Origin: Blautia sp. An249
GTDB lineage: Bacteria; Bacillota; Clostridia; Lachnospirales; Lachnospiraceae
Reading direction: 5' to 3'
DNA: 64,000 nt
Assembly (NCBI RefSeq): GCF_002159835.1
Contig: NZ_NFJL01000001.1
Location: forward strand, 124,001 to 188,000
This document shows positions 1-8,655 of the stretch, in pieces. The notes under the pieces were generated by a model that did no database searches, was not told the origin of the DNA, and saw only the letters and a list, made by a program, of their open reading frames with translations. Within the stretch, counting starts at the first letter, position 1. Every line of letters starts with the position of its first letter. The position numbers were made by a program, and so were the translations under genes.

Positions 1-302
1 TCTATGACAAAGGCTTTGTAAGCGGAAATCATCTGTCCATTGAGCATGGATTCACCACTCCCAATATGGGAGAAGCCAATTTAAAACGAAGGATTATGCA
101 ATCCTCCAAAGAGTCTTTTATTGTTATGGATCATTCCAAATTCGGCGATGATTCTCTGTGCCTGATTAGTCCCATTAAGGAAATTCAGGCCGTGATTACT
201 GACTGGAGAGCGCCCCAGGGATTTCTGGAACAGCTCCGTATGCGGGATATAAGAGTTATCAGCGGGAATGAACCGTTAAATTACTGGAAGGAGACAATTT
301 AA
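1..302 (+). CDS. DeoR/GlpR-family transcriptional regulator, C-terminal fragment
   Basis: The reading frame is open from base 3 and ends with TAA at 300-302, so the gene starts outside the window. The visible part, about 99 residues, resembles the C-terminal sugar-phosphate sensing domain (DeoRC) of DeoR/GlpR repressors, including a GEANLKRRIMQSS helix and a segment like DHSKFG. No DNA-binding domain is visible because the N-terminus is missing. It lies directly upstream of a sugar ABC transporter operon on the same strand, so it is probably the local repressor answering to a phosphorylated pathway intermediate; that role is inferred. The family call is fairly secure, the ligand unknown. Confidence 0.75.
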   Translation, partial: YDKGFVSGNHLSIEHGFTTPNMGEANLKRRIMQSSKESFIVMDHSKFGDDSLCLISPIKEIQAVITDWRAPQGFLEQLRMRDIRVISGNEPLNYWKETI

Positions 303-318
303 ACAGGAATAGGATGAA

Positions 319-372
319 AGTACCGGACATCTGAGAAGTTTTTACGCGCGCGGTTTTCAGACAGACGGTACT
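319..372 (+). repeat. Interrupted inverted repeat between regulator and transporter genes
   Basis: The arms AGTACCG-n4-TCTGA and TCAGA-n4-CGGTACT are complementary around a spacer of about 16 bases. It could be an operator for the adjacent DeoR-type regulator, or an RNA hairpin that raises or stabilises expression of the solute-binding gene 40 bases downstream. There is no T-run, so it is not a normal intrinsic terminator. I see no convincing sigma-A promoter between 303 and 410. Confidence 0.4.
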
Positions 373-410
373 GCAGATAAAGCTAACAAAAAGTGAAGGA
401 GGTATTCCAT

Positions 411-1835
411 ATGTTAAAGAAAAGAACGAAAAAGGCGATTGCCTGTATTATGGCGGTTTTGACAGTTGGTTCACTGGCAGGCTGCGGGCAGGGGGAGGAA
501 AGTACGCAGAGTACATCAGATGCATCTGCAGATACAGGAGAATTCGACTGGAAGATGTGCGACGGACAGACCATTAATATTCTGTTTAACGAGCATCAGT
601 ATGTGACTCCCATTATTGAGAAACTGGGCGAATTTGAAGATCTGACAGGAATTAAAGTCAATCATACCACCATTCCGGAGTCTAATTATTTTGATAAGGT
701 TTCCACCCTTCTGAATGCCAAATCCGATGAACTGGATATTTTTATGACCGGGCCGTATCAGATCTGGGAATACGCCAAGGCAGGATATATGGAGGACTTA
801 CAGCCTTATATTGATAATGCATCCAAGACATCGGAAGACTTTGATGTGGAAGATTTTTACCCTTCGATTTTAAACTCCGCCCGGTGGGACGGCGTAGAGG
901 GACATGAGATGGGAGAAGGTTCCCTCTGGGGACTGCCCATGGGATTTGAATCTACCATTCTGGTGTACAATAAGCGGATTTTTGAAGAACATGGAATTGA
1001 AGAGCCTAAAACCCTGGAAGACGTATACGAAGCAGCAAAAGCGCTGCAGGGTCACAGCGGCGAGAACACCTATGGAATGGCTCTTCGGGGAGAACTGGGA
1101 TGGGGAACCATCATTACTTCCTATGAGACTATCTATTCCATGTGGGGAGCAAAGGATTTTGAGATTCAGGACGGAAAGCTGGTTTCCTGCGTGAACAGTC
1201 CGGAAGCAGTGGAAATGACAGACTGGTATGTGAAACTGATTCAGGATGGAGGAAGTCCCACCTGGGCCAGCGCCACCTGGTCCTCCTGCGGAGGAGAGCT
1301 GGGAGCGGGAACAGCGGCAATGATGATTGACGCCACCAATAATGTATTCTCTCAGACCATTCCGGAAAATGCAGCCGAGGCGGAGAATCTGGTGACCATT
1401 CCCATTCCTCTTCCGGAAGGAAAAACAGAAGACGACAGGGTAGCGCAGCTTTACACCTGGTCCCTGGCTATGAACAGTGCATCTTCCCATAAGGATGCCG
1501 CCTGGCTGTTCCTTCAGTACTTCTCCGGAAAAGAGTACCAGAACGAGGCTTCCGTCAGCGCCAAGATTGTAAACACACCGAGACAGTCCAGCTTCGAACA
1601 GGATTCCTATCAGGAACTTCTGAAGAATTCTGTGGGATTTGTGGATACCTTTGAAGCGACTGTAGATACCACGAAAATGTTATACATACCGGAGAGCTAT
1701 TTCTTTGAAGTATCCCAGACCTGGTGCCAGACGCTGCAGGATCTGGTAGAAGGTAAGTACAGTTCCACCCAGGAAGGCATGGATGATTTAAAAGAAAAGC
1801 TGGACGAAATTGTATCTCATGTAGACGTGTCATAA
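411..1835 (+). CDS. Carbohydrate ABC transporter substrate-binding lipoprotein
   Basis: Extracytoplasmic solute-binding protein of the family 1 (MalE/UgpB) type, 474 residues. The N-terminus has a basic patch, a hydrophobic stretch and a lipobox ending in Cys25 (GSLAGC), so the protein should be lipid-anchored outside the membrane. The body has the usual family features, such as GLPMGFESTILVYNKRIFE and later FLQYFSG. ATG 411 is chosen because AAGGAGG at 396-402 sits at normal spacing; an in-frame GTG at 393 lies upstream of that site and is rejected. It heads an operon with two permeases and two ATPases. The substrate cannot be read from the sequence; a sugar, polyol or their derivative is expected. 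Confidence 0.88.
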   Translation: MLKKRTKKAIACIMAVLTVGSLAGCGQGEESTQSTSDASADTGEFDWKMCDGQTINILFNEHQYVTPIIEKLGEFEDLTGIKVNHTTIPESNYFDKVSTLLNAKSDELDIFMTGPYQIWEYAKAGYMEDLQPYIDNASKTSEDFDVEDFYPSILNSARWDGVEGHEMGEGSLWGLPMGFESTILVYNKRIFEEHGIEEPKTLEDVYEAAKALQGHSGENTYGMALRGELGWGTIITSYETIYSMWGAKDFEIQDGKLVSCVNSPEAVEMTDWYVKLIQDGGSPTWASATWSSCGGELGAGTAAMMIDATNNVFSQTIPENAAEAENLVTIPIPLPEGKTEDDRVAQLYTWSLAMNSASSHKDAAWLFLQYFSGKEYQNEASVSAKIVNTPRQSSFEQDSYQELLKNSVGFVDTFEATVDTTKMLYIPESYFFEVSQTWCQTLQDLVEGKYSSTQEGMDDLKEKLDEIVSHVDVS

Positions 1836-1865
1836 AGAAAGGACAAAAAGAATGGAGAGGGTAGT

Positions 1866-2762
1866 ATGGAGAAACAGCAGAAAAAACCTTTATACCTGAA
1901 GCTTCGGCCCTGGCTGATTTTAGCTCCTACACTGATTGTGACATTAGGGATTTTATATCCCTTTTGTCAGGCAATCTTCTATTCCTTTACGAATTTTTCC
2001 CTGAAAAGCAGCGTATGGGAATTTGTGGGAATAAAAAACTGGGTGGAGATGCTAAAAAGCACAGATTTCTGGCATTCCCTCTGGGTGACGGTGAAATACA
2101 CAGTGGCCACCGTGGGACTGGAGATGTTACTGGGACTTTTACTGGCGTTGGCATTAAACAGGAAAGACAATCTTTTCAGCAGGATATTGAAGGTGGTATT
2201 AATCTTTCCCCTGATGGTTTCGCCGGTAATCGCCACTTTATTGTTTAAACTGATGACCAATTCTTCTGTGGGAATCATTGAAAAATTTCTGAACTTATTT
2301 GGGGTGTATGCGTTTCCGTGGACGGCAGATTCCTCCACAGCCCTTTTTTCCGTAGTGCTGATTGACCTGTGGGTAAACACCCCCTTTGTGCTTCTTCTGG
2401 TGCTGGCAGGACTGCAGGGACTGCCAAAATCCCCCTATGAGTCGGCCATGATTGACGGGGGAACGGCCTGGTTTACCTTCAAAACCTTAACCCTGCCCCT
2501 GTTAAAACCAGTGCTGCTGATTGCACTGATCTTTCGCTTCTGTGCGGCAGTCCAGGAATTTTCCATTATTTATTCCACCACCAAAGGCGGCCCGGGAGAT
2601 ACCCTGATGAATCTGTCCCTGAGCGCGTACCAGGAGGCGTTTACCTATTCCAGCATCGGCACGGCAGTTCCGCGGATTCTGGTGCTGTGGCTGATTATTA
2701 ACTTTGTCAGTAAGAAACTGGTATCCGCCTGGCTGAAGTCAAAATCCGCCAATGCCGGATAG
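1866..2762 (+). CDS. Carbohydrate ABC transporter permease (MalF/UgpA type)
   Basis: Inner-membrane permease of 298 residues, about six transmembrane helices. The cytoplasmic coupling loop (EAA motif) is visible as YESAMIDGGTAWFTFKTLTL, followed by LP. A conserved segment near the C-terminus, STKGGPGDTLMNLSLSAYQEA, is typical of UgpA-like permeases. It pairs with the permease that starts 15 bases downstream and receives substrate from the lipoprotein encoded upstream. ATG 1866 follows GGAGAGGG at normal spacing. Confidence 0.9.
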   Translation: MEKQQKKPLYLKLRPWLILAPTLIVTLGILYPFCQAIFYSFTNFSLKSSVWEFVGIKNWVEMLKSTDFWHSLWVTVKYTVATVGLEMLLGLLLALALNRKDNLFSRILKVVLIFPLMVSPVIATLLFKLMTNSSVGIIEKFLNLFGVYAFPWTADSSTALFSVVLIDLWVNTPFVLLLVLAGLQGLPKSPYESAMIDGGTAWFTFKTLTLPLLKPVLLIALIFRFCAAVQEFSIIYSTTKGGPGDTLMNLSLSAYQEAFTYSSIGTAVPRILVLWLIINFVSKKLVSAWLKSKSANAG

Positions 2763-2776
2763 AAAGGAGGGAGAAT

Positions 2777-3610
2777 ATGTATCAAAGAAAATCAAAATTT
2801 GAACGGACAGCAGGGATTGCAGGAACCATTCTTCTGGTGGTATATATGATTTTTTCCCTTTTTCCTCTGGTATGGATGGTAATCACTTCTTTTAAAAGTG
2901 ATGTGGATATGTATAAGACCCTGTTTATTTTCAAACCTACCCTGGAAAACTTTAAAAACGTGCTCACCACGGGAAATTACGTAAAGGCCTTTACGGATAA
3001 CTTCATTATCTGTGCCGGAGCAGTGCTGATTTCTGTGATTGTGGGAGTGCCGGCGGCGTACGCCCTGGCACGGTATCAGTTTAAGAAGAAGGAAAGCGTC
3101 GCTTTCACCATTTTGTCTTTTAAATTTGCGCCGGAAATATTAATTATCATTCCGTTATTTGCCATTTTCCAGACCCTGCATCTGTACGATACCTATCTGG
3201 GAATGATCTGGATTTATCAGTTTATCGGGCTGCCCCTTTTAATCTGGGTGCTGAGGGGATATTTTGAAGATATTCCGGTGGAAATGGAACGGGCGGCGGA
3301 ACTGGACGGTTATAGCTGGTGGTCGGTGTTCTTTAAAATGCTGATCCCCCTGATTCGGCCGGGACTTGTGGCGGCGGCTCTGTTATCCTTTATCTTCTGC
3401 TGGAATAACTTTACCTTCGGACTGATGTTATGCGGATTCCATATCCAGACCATCACAGTATCGGCCCTCACCTATATTGCTACGGATACGGTTCATTATG
3501 GACAGATGGCCGTCGCTTCCCTGATTGCCATAGCGCCGGAAATCATTCTCTGTCTCTGTATTCAGAAGCATCTGGTGCGCGGCTTAAGCTTCGGCGCGGT
3601 GAAAGGATAG
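2777..3610 (+). CDS. Carbohydrate ABC transporter permease (MalG/UgpE type)
   Basis: Second permease of the importer, 277 residues, about six membrane helices. The EAA coupling loop is seen as ERAAELDGYSWWSVFFKMLI, followed by PLIRP, which is the MalG/UgpE form. The start at ATG 2777 is preceded by AAAGGAGGGAG. The gene lies between the first permease and the first ATPase with only short gaps, so all are probably co-transcribed and form a heterodimeric membrane channel. Confidence 0.9.
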   Translation: MYQRKSKFERTAGIAGTILLVVYMIFSLFPLVWMVITSFKSDVDMYKTLFIFKPTLENFKNVLTTGNYVKAFTDNFIICAGAVLISVIVGVPAAYALARYQFKKKESVAFTILSFKFAPEILIIIPLFAIFQTLHLYDTYLGMIWIYQFIGLPLLIWVLRGYFEDIPVEMERAAELDGYSWWSVFFKMLIPLIRPGLVAAALLSFIFCWNNFTFGLMLCGFHIQTITVSALTYIATDTVHYGQMAVASLIAIAPEIILCLCIQKHLVRGLSFGAVKG

Positions 3611-3618
3611 GTGAAGAT

Positions 3619-4767
3619 ATGGCAGGAATCAGATTAAAAGAGATTACGAAAACATACGGCAGTGTAAAAGCGCTGGATCAAATTTCCCTGGATATAAAAA
3701 ACAATGAATTCTTCGTTATTTTCGGTCCCGCCGGCGCCGGGAAAACCTCTATTCTGAATGTAATTGCCGGAATTACGGATCCGGATGAAGGGGACGTTTA
3801 TTTTGACGAAAAAAACATGAATTATGTGGAGCCGAAAGACAGGGATGTGGCTATGGTTTTCGAAAACTATGCCCTCTATCCTCATAAGACGGTCTATGAA
3901 AATATCGCCTCCAGTATGCGGACAAAAATGCACCGGCAGCCACAGGAAATCATCGATCAGAAGGTAAAAGAAGTGGCAGAACTTTTAAATATTACAGAGC
4001 TTCTGGAGAGACAGCCGGCTCAGGCCAGCAACGGGCAGCGGCAGAGAATCGCTCTGGGAAGAGCCCTCGTGCGAAATCCCAATGTATTTCTGATGGACGA
4101 GCCTCTGGCCCATCTGGATGCAAAACTCAGAAATTTTATGCGAAAAGAATTAAAAAGTATTCAGGAGAGACTGCATTCCACCACGGTTTATGTAACCCAT
4201 GATTATACAGAGGCCATGAGTCTGGGCGACCGGATAGCCGTTGTAAATGAAGGGAAAATTGTACAGACCGGAACAGCGGGTGAGGTTTATGAATTTCCGG
4301 GAACGGAGTTTGTGGCAAAGCTGTTCGGAGACTGTGAGATTAACTTAATTCCCGGCCAGGTTGTACAGGAACAGGGGAAACTGTATCTGAAACTTCCCTG
4401 GGAAAACCACAGATGTCTTCTTCCGGAAGATGTGGCCCGGGTACTCAGAGAGAAAGAAGTAACCACAGTTGATCTGGGAGCCAGAAGTGCGGCCATTGAG
4501 TATTTCAGAACGCCCGAAGAGGGCTGTATACAGGGACAGATTTATACCAACGAACCACTGGGAAATAAGGTGGAACTGGTGGTTAAGGCAGAACAGGCGA
4601 TGATTCGTTTTACAGTAAAAGTAGATGAAAAATTTCAGATTGATGAGAAAATATACCTTCGTTTTGATATGGAAAAATGCCTGTTTTTCCACAGTGATAC
4701 GAAAGAATTTCTGACAAGACATCAGAGGCAAACGGTAAGAGGAGGAAGGGGAAATGGCAGAGCTTAG
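3619..4767 (+). CDS. Sugar ABC transporter ATPase 1, with divergent Q-loop and signature
   Basis: MalK/UgpC-type nucleotide-binding subunit, 382 residues, with a C-terminal TOBE-like regulatory domain. Walker A is GPAGAGKTS (residues 36-44), Walker B FLMDEPLAHLD, H-loop VTHDYTEAM. Two positions are unusual: the Q-loop Gln is Glu82 (VFENYALYPH), and the ABC signature reads ASNGQ (136-140) instead of LSGGQ. ATG 3619 (MAGIRLKEITKTYGS) is chosen because the domain begins there; the frame is open further upstream inside the permease gene. It overlaps the second ATPase by 14 bases. The pair probably forms an asymmetric heterodimer, as GlpS/GlpT do in rhizobial glycerol importers; that comparison is inference. 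Confidence 0.85.
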   Translation: MAGIRLKEITKTYGSVKALDQISLDIKNNEFFVIFGPAGAGKTSILNVIAGITDPDEGDVYFDEKNMNYVEPKDRDVAMVFENYALYPHKTVYENIASSMRTKMHRQPQEIIDQKVKEVAELLNITELLERQPAQASNGQRQRIALGRALVRNPNVFLMDEPLAHLDAKLRNFMRKELKSIQERLHSTTVYVTHDYTEAMSLGDRIAVVNEGKIVQTGTAGEVYEFPGTEFVAKLFGDCEINLIPGQVVQEQGKLYLKLPWENHRCLLPEDVARVLREKEVTTVDLGARSAAIEYFRTPEEGCIQGQIYTNEPLGNKVELVVKAEQAMIRFTVKVDEKFQIDEKIYLRFDMEKCLFFHSDTKEFLTRHQRQTVRGGRGNGRA

Positions 4768-5893
4768 ACTGAATCATGTTTATAAAATGTATGAAAATAC
4801 AGCGAAAAAGAAGCGAAAAGCCGCTTCCTTAAAGCAGGGTAATTATGCGGTAAAGGATTTAAGTCTGGTGATTCCGGACGGGGAATTTATCGGCATCCTA
4901 GGTCCTTCCGGATGTGGGAAATCTACCACATTACGAATGATTGCAGGGCTGGAAGAGATTACAAAAGGAGAAATCCAAATCGGAGATCAGGACATCAGCA
5001 GACTGCATCCGAAGGACCGGGGAATCGGTCTGGCTTTTGAAGACTACGCCTTATATCCTCCCTTAAGTGTTTATGACAACATTGCATTCTGCCTGAAGGC
5101 CCATAAACTCCCCAAAGAAGAAGTAAGAAAGAGAGTTCTGGAAATCGCCGGGATTATGAAAGTAGAAACCCTCCTGGAAGAAAAGGTAAGCGCTTTAAGC
5201 GGCGGCCAGAAACAGAGAGTGAATATTGCCAGAGCCCTGGTCAGAAATCCGGATATTCTCCTGCTGGATGAACCCTTATCCCATCTGGACGGGAAGATGC
5301 GGCAGATCCTGCGGGGAGAGATTAAACGTCTTCACAAAATGATAGGATGTACCACCATTCTGGTTACCCACGATCAGATGGAAGCCATGTCCCTGGCAGA
5401 TCGAATCGCCATAATGAAACTGGGTGTTTTACAACAGTACGGAACGCCGGAGGAAATCTATAATGATCCGGTAAACCTTTTCGTGGCAGACTTCATCGGT
5501 GAACCGCCTATGAATTTATTAACTGTGAGAGTCGGGAGAAAAGGGGAAACTCCGGTATTTGTACTGAAAAACCAGGAGACCATAAAGGTGCCCCGGAAGT
5601 TTTATCCGGTAATAAAAGACGGGGAAGAATATATCATAGGAATCCGTCCTACCAATATTGAAATTGTAAACGGGGAGACTTATGACGCCCTTCTGGAAGT
5701 GGATGTCTTTGAGAATCTGGGAGAAGAGAAAATTATCAGTATCCGGATTGAGGATACCTTTTTAACCATCGTTGCAGAAGATACAGAAGTGCTGGAAAAA
5801 GGGGATAAAATCCGGATTAAAATGAAAGAGGATCGGTTTTATCTGTTTGATAAAACCACAGGAATGCGTATCCGGGAACCGGAAAGGAGATAG
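4754..5893 (+). CDS. Sugar ABC transporter ATPase 2, canonical signature but Glu in the Q-loop
   Basis: Second MalK/UgpC-type ATPase, 379 residues, with Walker A GPSGCGKST, signature LSGGQKQRVNIARAL, Walker B LLLDEPLSHLD and H-loop VTHDQMEAMSLADRI. The Q-loop Gln is replaced by Glu96 (LAFEDYALYPP), the same change as in its partner. A C-terminal TOBE domain extends from about residue 255 (PMNLLTV). An N-terminal insertion rich in Lys (KKKRKAASLKQ) separates the first beta strands. Translation is probably coupled to ATPase 1 through the 14-base overlap, with GGAGG just upstream of the ATG. Confidence 0.87.
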   Translation: MAELRLNHVYKMYENTAKKKRKAASLKQGNYAVKDLSLVIPDGEFIGILGPSGCGKSTTLRMIAGLEEITKGEIQIGDQDISRLHPKDRGIGLAFEDYALYPPLSVYDNIAFCLKAHKLPKEEVRKRVLEIAGIMKVETLLEEKVSALSGGQKQRVNIARALVRNPDILLLDEPLSHLDGKMRQILRGEIKRLHKMIGCTTILVTHDQMEAMSLADRIAIMKLGVLQQYGTPEEIYNDPVNLFVADFIGEPPMNLLTVRVGRKGETPVFVLKNQETIKVPRKFYPVIKDGEEYIIGIRPTNIEIVNGETYDALLEVDVFENLGEEKIISIRIEDTFLTIVAEDTEVLEKGDKIRIKMKEDRFYLFDKTTGMRIREPERR

Positions 5894-5896
5894 AAA

Positions 5897-7048
5897 ATGG
5901 GAAAAGTATATTCGAGAAGGGAAAGGGTGGAGACGGCTTTAAACCATAAAGAGCCGGATCGGTGTCCCTGTGATTTGACAATCTCGCCGCCGGCGTATCA
6001 GGAACTGTGCGACTATCTGGGAACGAAATTTGAGCCTTATTGGTGGGATGACTGCAACCATGCATTTCCCAGTGTGGAGGTTCTGGAAAAACTGAATGTG
6101 GATGTGATGCATTTTTCGGCGAACGCCTTTGTGCCTAAAAATTTTACCATTGACCAGGATGAATTCCGGGATCAGTGGGGTGTACAGAGAATTAAGATCT
6201 GGGATACCAGTACGGATTTCATGTACATTAACGGAAAGCCGCCCCTGGAAGGAATTGAGGATGTGGCAGATGTATACGCCTATGACTGGCCTGATCCGGA
6301 AGAGCTTTACGATCCGGAAATAGCCGTTCCCATGGTAAAAAGTCTGTATGAGGAAACGGACTTTGCCCTGACTTGTCAGTTCGGAGGTCATTTGTTTGAA
6401 ATGGGCCAGTTTTTGCTGGGTTTTGAAGATTATCTGGCGTACCTGCATATGGAGCCGGAAATCGTGGAAGCCATTATGGATAAAACAAGGGAGATACAGA
6501 TGCAGGTGGAAACCATGGTCATGCAGACCATCGGAAAATATCTGACCTACGTACGCCTTTGCGGAGAAGATGTGGGCACTCAGAACGGCCCGCTGATTCA
6601 TCCGGACTATTATGCAAGAGTGGTAAAACCCCGCCATGCAGTGGAATGGAACCATGTAAAAAACGAATTTCATAAGGTAAATCCTCAGGGCAAATTATCC
6701 ATCCATACCTGCGGCGGGGTCTACCCCTTTATCTCTCATTTTATTGAAGCGGGAGCTGATATGTTAAATCCCATTCAGCCTTCGGCGGCAGGGATGGATA
6801 CAGAGAAAATGGGACGGGAATTCGGAGACAGACTCTGTTTTCACGGAGGGGTGGACAGTGTCCGGGTACTGGCCCAGGGAACACAGGAAGACGTGGAAAA
6901 AGAAGTGCAGAAAAGGATTCGGGATTTAGGACAGGGCGGAGGCTATATCTGTGCTCCCTCCCATAATATACAGGGCGGCGTTCCCATGGAAAACGTGCAG
7001 GCTATGTATGAGGCAGTGGCCAGATATGGCAAATATCCGCTTCTGTAA
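5897..7048 (+). CDS. Uroporphyrinogen decarboxylase (URO-D)/MtaA-like family protein
   Basis: 383-residue TIM-barrel protein of the URO-D superfamily, beginning MGKVYSRRERVETALNHKEPD, as usual for the non-haem members. It retains His270-x-Cys272 (SIHTCGG) and Cys352 (YICAPSHNIQ), the arrangement that binds zinc in corrinoid-linked methyltransferases of the MtaA/CmuA group. This favours methyl transfer over porphyrin decarboxylation. No corrinoid protein is encoded nearby, and the other operon genes handle sugars or polyols. A demethylation of an O-methylated substrate is possible but speculative. It sits three bases after the second ATPase. Confidence 0.75.
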   Translation: MGKVYSRRERVETALNHKEPDRCPCDLTISPPAYQELCDYLGTKFEPYWWDDCNHAFPSVEVLEKLNVDVMHFSANAFVPKNFTIDQDEFRDQWGVQRIKIWDTSTDFMYINGKPPLEGIEDVADVYAYDWPDPEELYDPEIAVPMVKSLYEETDFALTCQFGGHLFEMGQFLLGFEDYLAYLHMEPEIVEAIMDKTREIQMQVETMVMQTIGKYLTYVRLCGEDVGTQNGPLIHPDYYARVVKPRHAVEWNHVKNEFHKVNPQGKLSIHTCGGVYPFISHFIEAGADMLNPIQPSAAGMDTEKMGREFGDRLCFHGGVDSVRVLAQGTQEDVEKEVQKRIRDLGQGGGYICAPSHNIQGGVPMENVQAMYEAVARYGKYPLL

Positions 7049-7065
7049 AGAAAGAAGGACAGCAG

Positions 7066-8634
7066 ATGAAAGACAAAATTGTAATGGGATTTGATTTCGG
7101 AACCAATGGGGTAAAGGCTTTGGTATATAGCCGGAAAGAGAAAAAACTGCTGGTTTCCGCCTATAAAAGTTATCCGGTGCTGACGCCAGAGAAAAACTTT
7201 ATGGAACAGGATCCCCGGAAATGGTGGGAAGCCTTTCGCTGGTGCGTGCGCGTCCTCTTACAGCAGGGAGGCTTTTCTAAAGAAGAGGTAAAAGTCATTT
7301 CCATAAGCAGCCACACACCTACGCTGACGCCTTTGGATGAAAAGGGAGTTCCTCTGTGCAACGGAGCCATCTGGTCAGACGGAAGGGCAGGGGAAGTCTG
7401 CCGGCGGTTACAAAAGGAGTACGCCCGGGAGATTCAAAAAAGGAATCCGGCCTGTATAAGACCTTATCATATTCTGCCCAAACTTCTTTGGTTCCGGGAG
7501 AACCGGCCCGAACTCTATAAAAAGACAAAAATGTTTGTGGACTGCAACAATTATATCAATTACCGTCTGACAGGAGTCTTTGCCCTGGATCGTTCCATGG
7601 CCGTAAATTACCATTTCTACAATGTACATACCAAAGAATGGGATGAGAAGCTGGCAGAAGAACTGGGGATAAATCTGGAACAGTTTCCCGCTCTTGTGGA
7701 CTGCGGACAGGTAATCGGTCATCTGAGCAAAGAAGCGGCAGAAGAACTTTCCTTAGATGAAAAGACTGAGGTACTGGGCGGAGCCTCGGACACAGCAATG
7801 GCTATGGCGGGAATGGGAATCTTTACCCAGGATCGTCTGGCTTACTCCTGCGGAACAGGAAGCACGGTGATTATGCTGGCCAAAAATACAAAAGAGAACT
7901 GGTATGAAGCGGATCCTGCACTGCTGAGTCTGGGCTTTGTAAATAAGGATTATCTGATGAATATCGGAGTGATGTCCAATACGGGAGGAGCCTTTCAGTG
8001 GATGAAAGAAGCCGTCTGTGAGATGGACAGTCTGTGGGCAAAGACGTTAAAGAAAGATGTGTTTTCAATCATGAGTGATCATGTGACCGCGGCGCCTCTG
8101 GGAGCAGGCGGAATCGTTTTTCTTCCTTATCTGGCAGGGGAACTCTCCCCTCTTTATGAGCCGGACGCAAGGGGCGTCTTTTTCGGCCTGAATACAAAAA
8201 CCACCAAACAGGAAATGCTGCGGGCAGTGATGGAGGGAACCTGTTATGCAGTGCTGCAGAATGTGGAGATTGTCTTAAAGGCAATGGGAAAGAAGAAGGA
8301 AGAGATGAAAGAGATTGTGGCTACAGGAGGGCCCTGTCACAGCAGTGCCTGGATGCAGATGTTAAGCGATATTCTGGGAATCCGTGTGCAGACCCAGGAG
8401 AAAGCGGAAGGAGCTGCCATCGGAGATGTGATCCTGGCTGCAGTTTCCGCAGGAATTTTCGAGAACATGGAAGAGGCGGCCCGGGAAATTATCGTACCGG
8501 GAGCATGCTATGAACCGGATGAAGAGAGGGGAAAGAAATACCGGATAAATTATCAGACCTATGTGGAACTGCAGAAGGTATTGCTTCCCTGTTTTAAAGA
8601 ACATCAGCGGCGGTGGAGAGAAAACGATATGTAA
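7066..8634 (+). CDS. FGGY-family carbohydrate kinase 1
   Basis: 522-residue sugar kinase with the actin-like fold of the FGGY family (xylulokinase, gluconokinase, glycerol kinase). The phosphate-1 loop GFDFGTNGVKALVY is at the N-terminus, the adenosine-side motif GGASDTAMAMAG in the middle and EGTCYAVLQNVEIVLKAMG with ATGGPCHSSAWMQ in the C-terminal domain. It should phosphorylate a sugar or polyol delivered by the adjacent importer. A second, different FGGY kinase occurs two genes downstream, so the pathway may have two phosphorylation steps or two substrates. The specific substrate cannot be called. Confidence 0.85.
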   Translation: MKDKIVMGFDFGTNGVKALVYSRKEKKLLVSAYKSYPVLTPEKNFMEQDPRKWWEAFRWCVRVLLQQGGFSKEEVKVISISSHTPTLTPLDEKGVPLCNGAIWSDGRAGEVCRRLQKEYAREIQKRNPACIRPYHILPKLLWFRENRPELYKKTKMFVDCNNYINYRLTGVFALDRSMAVNYHFYNVHTKEWDEKLAEELGINLEQFPALVDCGQVIGHLSKEAAEELSLDEKTEVLGGASDTAMAMAGMGIFTQDRLAYSCGTGSTVIMLAKNTKENWYEADPALLSLGFVNKDYLMNIGVMSNTGGAFQWMKEAVCEMDSLWAKTLKKDVFSIMSDHVTAAPLGAGGIVFLPYLAGELSPLYEPDARGVFFGLNTKTTKQEMLRAVMEGTCYAVLQNVEIVLKAMGKKKEEMKEIVATGGPCHSSAWMQMLSDILGIRVQTQEKAEGAAIGDVILAAVSAGIFENMEEAAREIIVPGACYEPDEERGKKYRINYQTYVELQKVLLPCFKEHQRRWRENDM

Positions 8635-8655
8635 GGGGAAGGAAAGGAGAAGGAT

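Noticed and set aside
870..1490. Open frame of 206 codons on the minus strand
   Set aside because: Shadow of the solute-binding protein gene, with low-complexity and Cys/His-rich composition typical of antisense frames.
3430..3618. N-terminal extension of ATPase 1
   Set aside because: This part lies inside the permease gene and the ABC domain starts exactly at ATG 3619; the open frame is accidental.
5939..6673. Long open frame of 244 codons on the minus strand
   Set aside because: It is antisense to the whole URO-D-like gene, whose protein is clearly conserved; the minus-strand product has no recognisable motif and no ribosome site.
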